Notes under the pieces: model-generated
What the model was told of the DNA's origin: nothing
What the model saw: only the letters and a program-made list of their open reading frames with translations
Databases searched by the model: none
From: Platanthera guangdongensis
Taxonomy: Eukaryota; Streptophyta; Magnoliopsida; Asparagales; Orchidaceae
Length of the DNA stretch: 64,000 nucleotides
Assembly (NCBI GenBank): GCA_039583875.1
Contig: CM077164.1
Coordinates: 66,557,628 to 66,621,627 of the forward strand
Direction of reading: 5' to 3'
Shown: one piece after another, positions 20,530-32,391 of the stretch
How the letters are laid out: every line of letters starts with the position of its first letter
Numbering within the stretch: the first letter of the stretch is position 1
Program-made: the position numbers and the translations under genes

Positions 20530-23500
20530 CATTGATCATTCCAAGATGATTTATAAAGAACAAGTGGTTTCTTTCATCCAGAGGTTTGGTGAAAATATCA
20601 GCTCTTTGTAAATAAGCGTAGATATTGACAAGTTTAATTTTGTTTTTGTCTACACACTCTCTAATGAAATGATGTCTAATATCTATGTGCTTAGACCTAC
20701 TGTGATGGACTGGATTTTGTGTTATGGCTATAGCACTTGTGTTATCACATAAGAGAGTTGAATTATTTAAGTTGAAACCATAGTCCAGTAGTTGATTCTG
20801 AATTCACAACATCTATGAACAGCAACTGCCAGCTACAAAGTATTCTTCTTCAGCAGTTGAAGTGGACACAAATGATTGTTTCTTACAGAACCAAGACAAT
20901 GATCTCATCCCAAGGAACTGGCAAGTTCCTGAGGTGCTTTTTCTGTCTACCCTGCATCCAGCAAAATCAGCATCTGAGCATCCAGTTAACTCAAATTCTG
21001 ACTCAGTAGGATACCAAAGTCCTAGACTAGGGCAACTTTTTATATATCTCAAAATTCTTTTTAAGAAAATTAGGTGAGATTCTTTAGGGTTCACTTGGAA
21101 TCTAGCACAAAGAAAAGTAGCTAACATTATATCAGGTCTGCTAGCTGTAAGATATAATAGGGACCCAATAATGCCCCTATATAACTTCTGGTCAATAGGT
21201 TTCCCATGTGGATCAGAATCTATTACTGCATTGGTAGTCATGGGTGTTTTCTTTGCTGAGGCATCAGCCATCCCAAACTTCATTATAAGCTCTTTGGCAT
21301 ATTTTTCTTTGGAGATGAAAATGTCATCAGAAAGCTGCTTCACTTGGAGACCAAGGAAGTAGGAGAGCTCACTCATGCTACTGATTTCAAATTTTGAATG
21401 CATGAGGTCAGAGAACCTCTTGTATAATTTGGAATCAGTAGACCCAAATATGTTGCTATCCACATATATTTGTACCAACAAAGTTTGGTCCTTATGATGT
21501 CTAGTGAATAAAGTTTTATCTACTATGCCTCTAATGAATTTATGCTCTATCAAAATGCTAGCTAAGGTCTCATACCAAGCTCTTGGAGCTTGCTTTAAAC
21601 CATAGAGGGCTTTATGCAATTTAAATACATGAGAGGGATAAGTTGGAGAAACAAAACCTGGAGGTTGTTCAACATAAACCACTTCTTTAAGTACTCCATT
21701 CAGGAAGGCACTCTTCACATCCATCTGATATACCTTAAAATTCTTGTAAGCTGCATAAACCAGGAAAATTCTAATGGCCTCTAACCTTGCAACTGGTGCA
21801 AATGTTTGGTCATAGTCAATCCCTTCTTCTTGCCTATAACCTTGAGCAACAAGCCTAGCTTTGTTTCTCACAATTACATCTTGGGCATCTAGTTTATTTC
21901 TAAATACCCATTTAGTTCCAATGATTGGGTAGTCTTGTAGTCTTGGAACCAAATCCCAAACTCTACATCTCTCAAACTGATTTAGTTCCTCTTGCATAAC
22001 AATGATCCAGTGGAGATCCTGCTCAACATCATGAATTGATTGAGGCTTAGCTTGAGAGAGAAAACAAACATGCATCAGATCTTGGTTGAGTTGATGCCAT
22101 GTCTGTACACCTGCTGATATGTCTCTAATCACGTGAGATTTAGGGCGATCCCTTAGTGTGACAAAGTCAGTGGGTGGATTTGGTTCAGCAACAACATTTT
22201 GAATCAATTCGTCTTGTGGAATTAAGTTTGCTGTTGGATGAGGTTCAACTTCCTCAGTGCTTTCTTCTTCACTTTCTTCATTAACCTGTGGAGAAAGATG
22301 TGTTGGAACCTCTTGGGTGAGGCTTAGTCCATCCAAATTCTCAAACAAGTGAGGTACCTGCAAAGTATTACTAGTAGAAATCTCTTTCTCCTTGCAAGAC
22401 ATGTTAGCCTCATCAAAAGTGACATGAATTGACTCTTCAACTTTAAAGATGATTTATTGAATACCATATAAGCTTTGCTTACTTGGGAATATCCTAGAAA
22501 AATTCCCTCTTCTGTCTTAGCTTCAAATTTTCTAATGTATTTTTTTTTGTTATTATGTATATAGCATATACAACCAAATACTTTAAAGTAAGTGATTTTA
22601 GATTTATTCCCTTTAAGTAATTCATAGGTAGTTCTATTCTTCAGTATATATATCAAGATCCTGTTAAGGACATAATTTGTTGTGCTTACAGCCTCTGCCC
22701 AAAAGGATAGGGGCATGTATGCATCTGCAAGTAATGTACATACAGCTTCAATCAGGGTCCTATTTTTCCTTTCAGATACCCCATTTCGTTGGGGAGTTCT
22801 AGGAGCTGAGAACCAGTTCCTAATACCTTCCTTCTCACAGAACTCATGCATAAGAAGAGACTCAAACTTTGTACCATGATCACTTCTTATAAATGCAACA
22901 TGAGTAGAGTACTCAATATGTATGGTCCTGAGAAAATCTATAAGAACTTTAAAGGTATCTGACTTAGATCTCAGAAAGAACATCCAAGTGAACCTTGAGA
23001 AGTCATCTATAGTAACTAAAGTGTAGGATTTCCCTCCTAGGCTTTGTACAACAATGGGTCCAAAGAGATCCATGTGTAGCAAGTACAAGATCCTAGGTGA
23101 ATCACTTTTATTTACTGATTTAAAGCTAGATGTAGTTTGCTTGCCTAGTTGACAAGCCCTGCAGAGACATTCCTTCTTGTAGGGACCAAAAGGTAAACCT
23201 CTCACAAGGTTGTCTTTTGATAGCCTAGCAATATTTTTCAAGTTTACATGTCCTAGCCTTTTATGCCATAATTCATTCTGATTACTAATTATGTTAAGTA
23301 ATCAGATATCTGAATTGGCAGAATGAAAATCAACTAAGTATATATTTCCTTGTCTATTCCCAATTAAAATATTTTGTTTTTCTTTATTAGAAATAATACG
23401 AGTCTTTGAGTTGAAATGTACCTGATAACCTTCATCACATAATTGGCTTATGAAAATGAGGTTATGTTTGAGTTCTCTTACATAATTCACTTTCTTGAAG

Positions 23501-23682
23501 GTGACTGCTCCAATCTTCACTTCTCCATAGCCTTCAGACTGGCCACACTTTGAATCACCAAAGATTACCTTTGGTCACAGCTTGGACTTGTAGTTGATTA
23601 GGTTGTCCTTGCTCTCAGTCATGTGTTTAGAGCAACCACTATCCAGGTATTATGTTTGATTAATCACTGGAAAACCCTTCAC
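20530..23682 (-). pseudogene. pol: Copia A pol (PR, INT, RT, RNase H), decayed
   Basis: Protease/pre-integrase: YLDSGCSKHMT, then NLIFISQLCDEGY. Integrase: CRACQLGKQT, LHMDLFGP, IDDFSRFTW, RSDHGTKFESL, RNGVSERKNRTL (DDE residues present). Its C-terminus runs to [20 protein letters not shown] frameshift near 22440 separates it from RT ([53 protein letters not shown]). The RT active site is YVDS rather than YVDD, so it is catalytically dead. RNase H ([30 protein letters not shown]) is stopped at 20813, with remnants (NPVHHSR-type, IFTKPLDE) to about 20530. Unlike B and C, the whole RT core is present, so A is the reference for their deletion. Confidence 0.88.
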
Positions 23683-23721
23683 CTGCAGAGAAAATGATTA
23701 ATTATTCTTGACCCGGGTTAC
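23683..23721 (-). other. GT...AG segment at gag-pol boundary of A (39 nt)
   Basis: On the minus strand CCCAAG is followed by GTAACCC, a TAA gag stop, and TTTTCTCTGCAG, then GTGAAG. Removal of 39 nt would erase the stop and join gag codon AAG to pol codon GTG in phase. It is shorter than ordinary plant introns, so it may instead be a splice donor for a longer intron plus a chance acceptor. Confidence 0.4.
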
Positions 23722-24039
23722 CTTGGGTCCTTTATATTGTTGATAGGAAAAACTTGAAATCACAGAGAATTCTGGTTGTGATTTATATCCTAATGAGTGA
23801 TATCTTCTAGGGGTATTATCTAATCTCCAAGTGGTTTAAATGGTTTCTTGGTTTGATTGGAGTTGGTGTTATGATTATAATTTTTGTCAAGTCTGACTGG
23901 GTTCGACGAATTGTTGTGAGTTCGTCGACCAGAGTTCGATGAATTGGGATGAGATCTTCGATCTCTGCTCAGAGAATGAACAAGTTTATTTTTTGTGCCC
24001 CAAGTTCGACGACCTCTGCTCGACGAACCATACACAGTT
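23722..24039 (-). pseudogene. gag: Copia A gag, 3' part
   Basis: This is the gag end left of the inserted array; the 5' part is at 47436-49208. It encodes the Ser/Arg repeat tail (YGSSSRGRRTWG, SSNSGRRTHNNSS) and KPFKPLGD followed by decayed sequence with one missing base relative to C near 23810, ending GPKVT before the GT...AG segment. At 24035-24039 it ends with CAGTT, the left copy of the target duplication of the B/C array. Confidence 0.8.
24035..24039. repeat. Target-site duplication CAGTT, left copy
   Basis: CAGTT directly precedes LTR1 (TGAAAG at 24040) and is repeated at 47436-47440 directly after LTR3 (...CCAACA). Gag sequence continues on either side (ATACACAGTT, then CAGTTCGTCGATCGCAG) as in the uninterrupted gag of B at 32700-32720. 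Confidence 0.92.
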
Positions 24040-24810
24040 TGAAAGTTCAGGAGGTATGCTTGATACAACCTGAAGGTGTTAGTTAGATCATATATACTCT
24101 AGAGGGGGGTGAATAGAGTTTGTTGGTGATTTTAAAACTTTTACAACTGTTGTTGTATTTTAGGTGTGTGTGCAGGGAAGCAAATACAATAAACCAAGAT
24201 GCAGCAATTATCTAATCACAACACATTCACAGAGCAAGGCCAGAAAACAAAAAGAAAGGAAAGCAACCAGACGACATAAGAATTTTATAGTGGTTCCCCA
24301 AAACTGGGTAGTCCACTCTTCTACCACCCTAGTAGGAATCCACTGCAGGAAGGGGTTGATCAGGTGTCCTGACACCAATGGGGTTTTGATCAGGTTCCCA
24401 AAAACCAAACCCTCAAGTCTTTTGGAGGGAGACTTGCAACCAGAATAATTTTGAATGGAATTAAAACTCTGTACAGAGGTGGAGTGAGAGGGTGATGAAG
24501 TCTTCTCTTTCTCAAGTCAAATAAGAAGACTTGTGGATTGTTGTTTAGCAGCTTTGCTCCCCTGAGATATAGAATGAATCTGGAAGAATGCTGGAGCACT
24601 GCTTCAGGGTGATAGGTCTTCAAAGGCCTAGATTTCCTGGTCCAGAGAAAGTCTCCAGGAACTTCTTGTGACTGATATGAATGTATTGTCTTTGAAGTTA
24701 TCCTGAGCAAAAGCAGATGAAAAAGACTTTTGATATTGATGTAGTGTTCTTCTTCTTTTTCTTCTTGATCAGTTTCTCTCTGGGCCAAGAATGAATTCCT
24801 TTTTCCGTGT

Positions 24811-24952
24811 GTTGTGTGTATCACTGTCTGTCTTTTTGTTGTTGTGTGTATCACTATCTGTCTTTTTTTTGTTGTGTGTATCACTGTCTGTCTTTTTGTT
24901 GTTGTGTGTATTACTGTCTGTCTTTTTTTTGTTGTGTGTATCTGTATTATTC
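24811..24952. repeat. 30-bp minisatellite in LTR1
   Basis: GTTGTGTGTATCACTGTCTG plus a T-run repeats with an exact 30-bp period at 24811, 24841, 24871, 24901 and 24931 (last partial). LTR2 (from about 35451) and LTR3 (from about 46113) have the same array. Because 30 is a multiple of 3, all frames stay open, giving spurious peptides. Confidence 0.9.
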
Positions 24953-25199
24953 CCTCTTTCTGTATATCTACATGTCTCATAAGAAAAATTCGAATTCTTC
25001 AATATGGAGCAGTAATGACAGACGGCCTGGAAAGGAAGCAGCAATAAATTATTTCCCCAACTGTTTCCATGGGAAAATGGCATGTAATAATCCAGGATTA
25101 ACTTCGCATTCTAACGGTAGTATTCTGGGAAGAACTGCCATTAAATGTTCAGGAATCAGCGTCATGGAATGAGACAGGAACGGAAGAAGACCTAGTCTG

Positions 25200-25965
25200 G
25201 AATCGTCGACCGAAGAACATAATTCGTCGAACTGAGTTTTGAGTTCGTCGAGCTGAGCCTGAGTTCGTCGAGCTAAGCTGAGTTCATCGAGCTGAGCTGA
25301 GTTCGTCGAGCTGAGCAGAGTTCGTCGAGCTAACAGTCTTCATTCGTTGAACAGACAATCTTCAATGTAAGACAGTATTCGTCAAGCTGAGAATCAAATT
25401 CGTCGAGCTGAGAAAAGTTTTGGACTTAGGCAAAATATCATGCATCTGCTGAAATGCTGTGTCGACAAAAGTTGGTGTCGACAGATTGATCTTGGTGTCG
25501 ACATAAGCCGGTGTCGACTGATGTCCTGGTGTCGACACAAATCCTCTAGTGTCGACAGATATCCTGGTGTCGACACAAATCCTCTGGTGTTGACATAAGC
25601 TGATGTAGATACAAATTGTCTGCTGTCGACACAAACCCTAAGTGTCGACACAAATTCTCTGAGTCCAGAAATCGTCGAGTAGAGTACAACATTCATCGAC
25701 CAGAGAAGCTGACTTCGTCGACCTGAGAAATTGACAACTTGAGGTCCAAGTTCGTCGAGCTCAGAATATAATTCGTCGACCGAAGCTTGAAGTTGGACTT
25801 AGAGAAATTCTGAAGTAGTCCTGATAATGCTTGAAGTAGAATCCCGGTGTTCGTCGAATAAAGAACATAGTTCGTCGAGCTCAGCACTACGAATTGTCTC
25901 ACAATCATCGAGCGCAGAACTCCCTTCGTCGAGCTGAGTTCGACGAACGTCGAACTCATTTCACT
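25200..25965. repeat. TCGTCGA and TGTCGACA motif field in LTR1
   Basis: First come 19-bp tandem units (GTTCGTCGAGCTGAGCTGA) at about 25243-25335, then TGTCGACA units every 18-20 bp at about 25459-25655, then more dispersed TTCGTCGAC/GCTC copies to about 25960. Equivalent fields lie in LTR2 (35840-36600) and LTR3 (46500-47260). Confidence 0.88.
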
Positions 25966-26140
25966 TAGTCTGAAAGACTGATAGATCTGGAGTTCCTGAT
26001 GGTCTTGAGGAAGGCTAGTCCATTTGAAGTTGAGATAGAGGACTGTCCTAGACTCTAAGACATAAACTTGACCCAGACTATACATGATGGGTCATATCCT
26101 AAGTTAGTGGACCTAGCCCAAATCAACTAGGGATCCAACA

Positions 26141-26157
26141 ATCTCCCCCTATTTGGG
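26141..26157 (-). other. Polypurine tract of B
   Basis: CCCAAATAGGGGGAGAT on the minus strand abuts the LTR1 start TGTTGGATCC. Confidence 0.8.
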
Positions 26158-26333
26158 TGAGGTCACTAACAGAGACTTCAAGCAAAGAACAAACAGAAAA
26201 ACAAAGCAAAATTGAGAAATATATCTGGCAGAGAATTTACAACACATGCATCAGATATATATATATACATACAGGCTTTGTATTAGTACAAGATATAGTC
26301 TGAAATAGAAGCAGAAATGAAATAACCACAAAA

Positions 26334-29106
26334 TTACTTCTCTGTCTTCTTCTGTTTTAGCTTGTCTTCTGGTGCTTTATCTCCTGGCTTTTTGAAAATG
26401 ATTTCCCTATTGGGATCTGAAGCTTGAGCCCTGGTCATAGTCATGTCAGCTGCCCCTATGATGTTCAGTGAAGTGGCTCTGGGGACAACTGCTTCTGGGT
26501 GAAGATGCATGTACTCATCAACATTGAGTAGCTTGTTTCCTTTCCCAAATCTCTTTAGCTCATCTCTCCTGTACTGAGACATAGTAGTTAAGCCTGTTGT
26601 GTCCTTGCCTTCAGTTTTAGATTTGTTGATTAGAGATAAGCCAATGAGCGCTTGGAACCTTGCCATTCTGGCTGTGTTGGCTGTTTCTGGATCTTCAGGA
26701 GGAGAGTAGGGCCTTTCAGCTTCATGTTCCTTATGTTCCTGGTGCTGCTGCTGCTGTGGTTATTGATGGTGTTGTCTGCCTGAAGATGGTGGCCTTGGCT
26801 GACTACCACCAGAAGATCTCCCTATTTGTCTCTGATAAGTTTGAATATGGGCAGATCTCTAAGGGCTAGAGCCAGAGGCACCTGCTACTGGAGGAGGAGG
26901 AGGAGAAGGATCCTTTCTGTATCTATGAACTGGGGGAGGAGAGTATCTCCTGCCCCTCTTCTTCTCTCTTTGCTGGTTCTTTGATAGCCACATCCATGCA
27001 GGCATCCCTTTGTAAGGAGCAACATTGTGCAGAATATAGTATGGAGTGTGTGCAGTGGGATTAGGCTTGGGAGCAGGAGGAGGAGGAGCCTTCCGTTTCT
27101 TAGAAAGCAACTTCTTTTTCTTTTTAGCAGCCTCCTCTCTGATTCATCATCATCATCATCATCAGAACCTGAACTCTGAGGATTGTCATACAGAGCATTC
27201 AACTTCCTCAAGGTTTCATCAGGAATGATAAGAGGTTTTTCTTGAGGGGGGATAGAAGGTTCAGAGGGTGATGGTTCAACAGCAGTAGAGACAAAGCTTT
27301 CAGCTGCTGCCTTGTTCTATTCTTCAATGTCTGCCAGAATGAGCTCATCCAGATCAGGCATGGGGGAATAATCCATGACAAAATCTGGGACAGAGCAGAT
27401 GTTTGGAATAGACATAGGAATTAGAACAGCAGTAGGAGCAGCAAGGGTGTCACAGAGTTGCTTGGCAACTGCTGGACTAGCTGGAGAGGTATACTGGACA
27501 ATAGCCAAATATGGCTTAGCAACCTCTACTGAAGGAAGCTTCATATATACAGGATCAAAGGTATGAAGTATCTCAGATAAATTAACTGTGGGATTTATAA
27601 GGAAATCACCAGCAGTTGTTATTGTATCTACTGACTCATCAAAGCTAATGTCAGTGTCCATAAATTGAATAAAATCAATTTTTTCAGAATCAAAATCTGT
27701 ATCTGTAACTGCAACTGCATTATCAAGTACTGTATCAACTGTATCTGTATTATCAAAAACTGTATCTGCAGTATCAACTGTATTGTCAAAAACTGTATCA
27801 ACCTCTGTATCTGCTGCACCAGCTTCATCATGGAGCATCTCTCCTTGCCTGGGTTCAGGAGAACCTGGAGCCAGACCCCTGAATGAAGAGGGGGCAGCAG
27901 AAAGGGATGTGATTTGTGCAGATAAATAATTAATGGAATTCACCAGAGGTGTAATGGCCTCTGTGATGAGTGATTGAATGAGAGGAGTCATAAGAGAGAT
28001 GATGGAGGGAATGGTGGAAGAGTCCAGAAGTGGAGAAAGAATGGTGGAGGGAATAGAAGCAGAGAAGGAAGGAAGAATATATGGAGGGATAATGGAGGGA
28101 GAACAGTGTGTGGTTCAGTGGGTATGGTGTAGGATGGAATAGTAGATAGGTGTGGGGGAAGAGGGGATTAAGGAGGTGAGGGAATATGGGTTGCAGTGGG
28201 GGAAACTGGAGGTGGAGGGATATGTGCAAGATCAAGCGGTGGAGATTGATGTTGAGGTGGAGTCAATTGAGGTGCAGGAGGAGTGGGAAGAGATGGAGGA
28301 GGTGGACTGGCCTCTTCAGTGTCAGGGTGGGGAGTGACCTTGAAGGTCCTTGTGCTCTCAGAAGCGTTGATGGAGGTGGAGGAACCCTTGGAGGGTTTGG
28401 TGATTGTCCTCTCCCATCTGCCAAACAAGGCGCAGGTAAGGCGCTTGCTGGCATTGATGAATGTGGTCGGGGAGACCAAACATTCACTGGCCTTTTCCTG
28501 GAGGAAAATCCCCAGGATTCTGCCGTAGCAGACTTCCTTCTTGCTTGTTTTCTTCTTGATTAGGTCAAAGAAGATCATGCCCCAGTCGACCTGTCATTTG
28601 TTGATCACTGCGCACATAATCAGGAATTGATGGCGAGTGATATAGTCATGTGCCGAGTGCTTTCCCATCAGAATTTTTCCTACAATGTCGGCCAAGAATT
28701 GATAGGCGACTGACAGTTGCTTCTTCAAAAGCTTATTAGGGTTGCTGTCGGAGAAACATATTACCTTCAACATATCAGAATATTCTTCAGTGTCCATTTC
28801 CAAGTTGTCTTCACCATTGATCAGTCCAAAAATTTCAGAAAGTACTGCTGGAGATAGGGAAACGACAGTGTTTCCAATATGTCCTGTCAGATCTCCGTCT
28901 TCAGAAACGGTTGCAGTGTATACCCATTCTCTTATCTCGGTTGAGTGTAGCTTGATGCTGCGAGTCATGAAATCCTTGAGATGCAATTCTTCAAGTAATT
29001 CCAGGATATAAGGAAAGATTGGATCTGAATGTTGAAAAGACTCAAAATCCATGGAGAATGCTGCATTAAACTTCATCGCCGCAAGTGCTCCTGGAGGAAT
29101 CGCCAT
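26334..29106 (-). pseudogene. Third ORF of B, several breaks
   Basis: Starts at ATG 29104-29106 (MAIPPGALAAMKFNAAFS). Same block order as in A: EIREWVYT, LSPAVLSEIFGL, FLADIVGKILMGKHSAHDYI; an in-frame TGA at 28594-28596 that C shares; then MIFFDLIKKK, YGRILGIFLQEKA, LTCALFGRWERTI; a Pro-rich linker; SLITEAITPLVNSINYLSAQI; imperfect Asp-rich repeats (DNTVDT) with GDFLINPTV; a run of Asp codons (CAT repeat near 27147-27165); KKRKAPPPPAPKPNP; and a C-terminal block (MARFQALIGLSLINKSK...HPEAVVPRATSLNIIG). Frames change near 28170, 27990 and 27200. Function is unknown; the composition suggests a nuclear protein rather than an envelope protein. Confidence 0.7.
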
Positions 29107-29128
29107 TGATGACCTGCAAAGAAAATCA
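29107..29128 (-). promoter_or_regulatory. Candidate 3' splice site before third ORF of B
   Basis: The minus strand reads GTGATTTTCTTTGCAG, then GTCATCA and the ATG at 29106. C has the same arrangement (39766-39787) and A a diverged one, so pyrimidine tract plus CAG next to the start is conserved between subfamilies. Confidence 0.5.
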
Positions 29129-29527
29129 CAGGGAAAACGACGATCAAGAGCAAAGGAACTGAAAGCGCGGGACGGAGGTCGAAAAAAACCTAGATATAAG
29201 ATTTTCGGAATATGAATCGACAAGCTCCGTTCCATGAAAAGAGACAGTTCTCCGAACTGAGGTTGACGAAATAAGTTAGAGGTGAGTAGTTCGTCGAAAT
29301 AATTTAGAGGAATTGAAAATAGTTCGTCGAACTCTGTTCGACGAAATGGTTTCTGAAGCAAGGTTCGTCGATCTCTGGTCGACGAAAATTATTTCCACAC
29401 AGAGAATTCGTCGATCTCCGTTCGACGAGAATCTCTCAATCTTTCCCTAATTCGTCGAACTCCGTTCGACGAACTCTGGAAAATTTGTCGAATGCAGACA
29501 GAAATTAATTTAACTCTTCTCCATTAA
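29129..29527. repeat. Hairpin spacer between pol and third ORF of B
   Basis: Non-coding. Four regularly placed inverted repeats: TTCGTCGAA/TTCGACGAA arms with 5-nt loops at 29323-29345 and 29451-29473, and similar TTCGTCGA/TCGACGA pairs near 29363-29386 and 29407-29428. An open frame runs through into the third ORF but shows no conserved protein. Confidence 0.8.
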
Positions 29528-32348
29528 TCATTCCCAGTTGATTATAAAGAATAGATGGGTTTTCTCATCTAAAGGTTTGGTGAAAATCTCTACTCTCTGT
29601 AAATCAGTAGGAATATGAATCAAGTTAATCTTCTTTTTGTCTACATTATCTCTAATGAAATAATGTCTTATTTCAATATGTTTAGTCCTAGAATGATGAA
29701 CTGGATTCTGAGCTATAGCAATAACACTTGTATTATCACAAAATAAGGTTGAATTATTTAAGTTGATACCATAATCTAGGAGCTGGTTTTGTATCCATAG
29801 CATCTGTGAACAGCAGCTGCCAGCAGTCATATACTCTGCCTCAGCAGTTGATGTAAGCATATATGTCTTCTTTTTTCAAAACCAAGAGACAAGTCTCATA
29901 CCCAGGAACTGGCAAGTTCCAGAGGTACTTTTCCTGTCCACTCTACATCCAGCATAGCCAACATCTGAGTATACAGTTAACTCAAATTCTGATTTGCAGG
30001 ATACCAGAGTCCTAAACTAGGACAACTCTTTATATATCTCAAAATCCTTTTTAGAAAAATAAGATGAGATTCTTTAGGATTCACTTGGAATCTAGCACAA
30101 AGGCATGTGGTAAACATTATGCAGGCCTGCTAGCTATTAAGTATAATAGGGATCCAACAATTGCCCTATAATGTTTCTGATCTACAGGATTCCCTGCTGC
30201 ATCAGAATCCACAATAGCATTGGTAGCCATAGGTGTTTTCATTCTTGAAGCATCACTCATCCCAAACTTTTTAATAAGCTCTTTAGCATACTTAGATTGG
30301 GAGAGGAAGATACCATCAGGGAGCTGCTTCACTTGGAGACCAAGGAAGTAGGAAAGCTCACCCATGCTACTCATCACAAATTTGGAATGCATGAGGTCAG
30401 TAAACCTTGCAAAGAGCAAGAATATTCTAATGGCCTCCAACCTTGCAACAGGGGCAAAGGTTTGGTCATAGTCTATTCCTTCCTCTTGCTTATAGCCTTG
30501 AGCAACAAGTCTAGCTTTGTTTCTTATTATGTTCCCTTGTGCATCCAATTTTTTCCTATAGACCCATTTGGTTCCAATAACTGGGTAGTTATGCGGTCTT
30601 GGAACCAAATCCCAAACTCTACATCTCTCAAATTGATTTAGTTCCTCTTGCATTGCAAGAATCCAGTGGGGATCTTGCTCAGCTTCATGGATGGTGAGAG
30701 GTTCAATTTGAGAGAGAAAACAGGCATGCATCAAGTCTTTATTGAGCTGATGTCTTGTCTGTACACCAACTGAAGTGTCTCCAATCACTTGAGATCTGGG
30801 GTGATCTCTAAGTGTGACAAGATCAGTTGGTGGAGTTGGTTGTGCAACAGCTTCTGTAAATAATTCCTCTTGAGGAATGGTACTGGCTGTTGATGGAAGT
30901 TCATTTACTTCCTCTTGGACTTCTTCTTCACTATCTTCAGCAGCCTGTGGAGTGGGATGAGTTGGAACCTCTTGGGTAAGGTTTAGTCCATCCATAGACT
31001 CACACAGTGGTGAAACCTGCAAAAAACTATTGGTAGAAATGTCTTTCTCCTTACAAGACATGTTAGCTTCATCAAAAGACACATGGACAGATTCTTCAAT
31101 TTTAAGGGATGATTTGTTGAAAACCCTATAGGCCTTGCTTACTTGGGAATATCCTAGAAAAATCACTTCTTCAGCCTTAGCCTCAAATTTTTTAATGTAT
31201 CTTTTGTTATTAGTGTGGATGTAACATATGCAACCAAAAACTTTAAAGTAAGTGATTTTAGGTTTCTTTTCTTTATGTAATTCATAGGGGGTCTTATGTT
31301 TTAGTTTATGTATAAGACATCTGTTCAGGACATAGTTAGCTGTGTTTACAGCTTCTGCCCAAAAGGATAGAGGCATGTAAGCATCTGCTAACAATGTACC
31401 TGCAGCTTCACTGAGTGTCCTATTTTTTCTTTCAGCAACCCCATTTTGTTGGGGAGTTCTAGGAGCTGTGAAGCACTGCCTGATAGCTTTCTTCTCATAG
31501 AACTCATGCATAAGAAGAGACTCAAACTCTGTGCCATGATCACTTCTGATCAATGCAACATGAGTAGAGAACTCAATCTGTATGGTCCTGAGAAAATCTG
31601 TAAGAACTTTGAATGTATATGACTTAGCACTCAGAAAGGCTACCCAATTGAATCTGGAGAAATCATCAACAATGAATAAGGTGTATGACTTTCCTCATAG
31701 GCTTTGTACTGCAATGGGTCCAAAAAGATCCACATGAAGAAGATACAATATCCTAGGTGAATCACTTTTATTAATGGATTTGAAACTAGTTTTAGTTTGC
31801 TTGCCTAGTTGACAAGCCCTGCATAAGCTTTCCTTCTTGTAGGGACCAGAAGGTAAACCTCTAACAAGGTTGTCTTCAGATAACCTAGATATGTTCTTAA
31901 GGTTTACATATCCTAGCCTTTTGTGCCATAACTCATTTTGGTTACTAGTGATATTGAGTAAACAAATATCAGTTGTGGCAGAAATGAAATCTACTAAATA
32001 TATGTTTCCTTGTCTAAGTCCAATTAAAACAGTTTGGTTTTTATCATTTATAATAGAGCAAGAGGTAGAGTTGAAATGTACCTGATAACCTTCATCACAT
32101 AATTGACTTATGGATATAAGGTTATGTTTAAATCCTCTTACATATGTCACCTTTTTGAAGGTCACTGCTCCAATGCTTACTCTTCCATATCCTTCTGACT
32201 GACCACTCTTTGAGTCTCCAAATATCACCTTTGGTCCTAGCTTGGACTTATAGCTGGAGAGATTTGCTTTGCTGCCAGTCATATGCTTGGAGCAGCCACT
32301 GTCCAGGTACCAGGTCTGACTTAACCTTGGACAGCTTTTCACCTGTAC
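29528..32348 (-). pseudogene. pol: Copia B pol with RT-core deletion
   Basis: Protease YLDSGCSKHMTG; NLISISQLCDEGY; integrase with CRACQLGKQT, a TGA at 31695-31697, VDDFSRFN-type core, SDHGTEF, NGVAERKNRTL (DDE kept), FWAEAVNTANYVLNR, YFKVFGCICY. RT keeps its N-terminus ([43 protein letters not shown]), then jumps to RFTDLMHSKF. About 111 codons relative to A are missing in frame, including [10 protein letters not shown] and YVDD. A frameshift gives the stop at 30117 (SRPA instead of SRPDIM). RNase H is further decayed; its end (STAEAEYMTAGSCCSQMLWIQNQL, FCDNTSVIAI, IFTKPLDE) is at 29528-29860. It cannot make active RT. Confidence 0.9.
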
Positions 32349-32391
32349 CTGCATTAAAAAATAAAGCTCAATTGTTCTTGACCTAGGTTAC
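32349..32391 (-). other. GT...AG segment at gag-pol boundary of B (43 nt)
   Basis: Minus strand: GTAACC, TAG gag stop, then TTTTTTAATGCAG, followed by GTACAGGTG. Both borders fall between codons, and removal of 43 nt shifts gag into the pol frame. C has the same segment at 43008-43050. Length is low for a plant intron. Confidence 0.4.

Larger units (their letters stand above)
24040..26140 (-). repeat. LTR1 (3' LTR of B)
   Basis: About 2.1 kb, TGTTGGATCCC...AACTTTCA in element orientation. It contains the LTR-end hairpin (24094-24119, one pair lost), TATA (24283-24289), the 30-bp minisatellite, the TCGTCGA/TGTCGACA field, and the conserved start block with GGGCTAGGTCC. Open frames inside (24390-25172) are repeat shadows. 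Confidence 0.93.

Noticed and set aside
24390..25172. Long frames on both strands with TTKKRQTVIH or CCVYHCLSF repeats
   Set aside because: These are translations of a 30-bp minisatellite whose period keeps all frames open; no domain.
25459..25655. Regularly spaced TGTCGACA repeats resembling a CRISPR array
   Set aside because: The repeat core is only 8-10 bp, the spacers are themselves repeated, and it lies inside a plant LTR with no cas genes.
26334..29106. Third ORF as a retroviral-type envelope gene
   Set aside because: The position fits, but there is no signal peptide, hydrophobic membrane span or glycoprotein-like Cys pattern; composition is Pro/Asp/Lys-rich.
29129..29360. N-terminal extension of the third ORF (open frame upstream of MAIPPG)
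   Set aside because: It translates the hairpin spacer, is not conserved with A, and is separated by the candidate splice acceptor.
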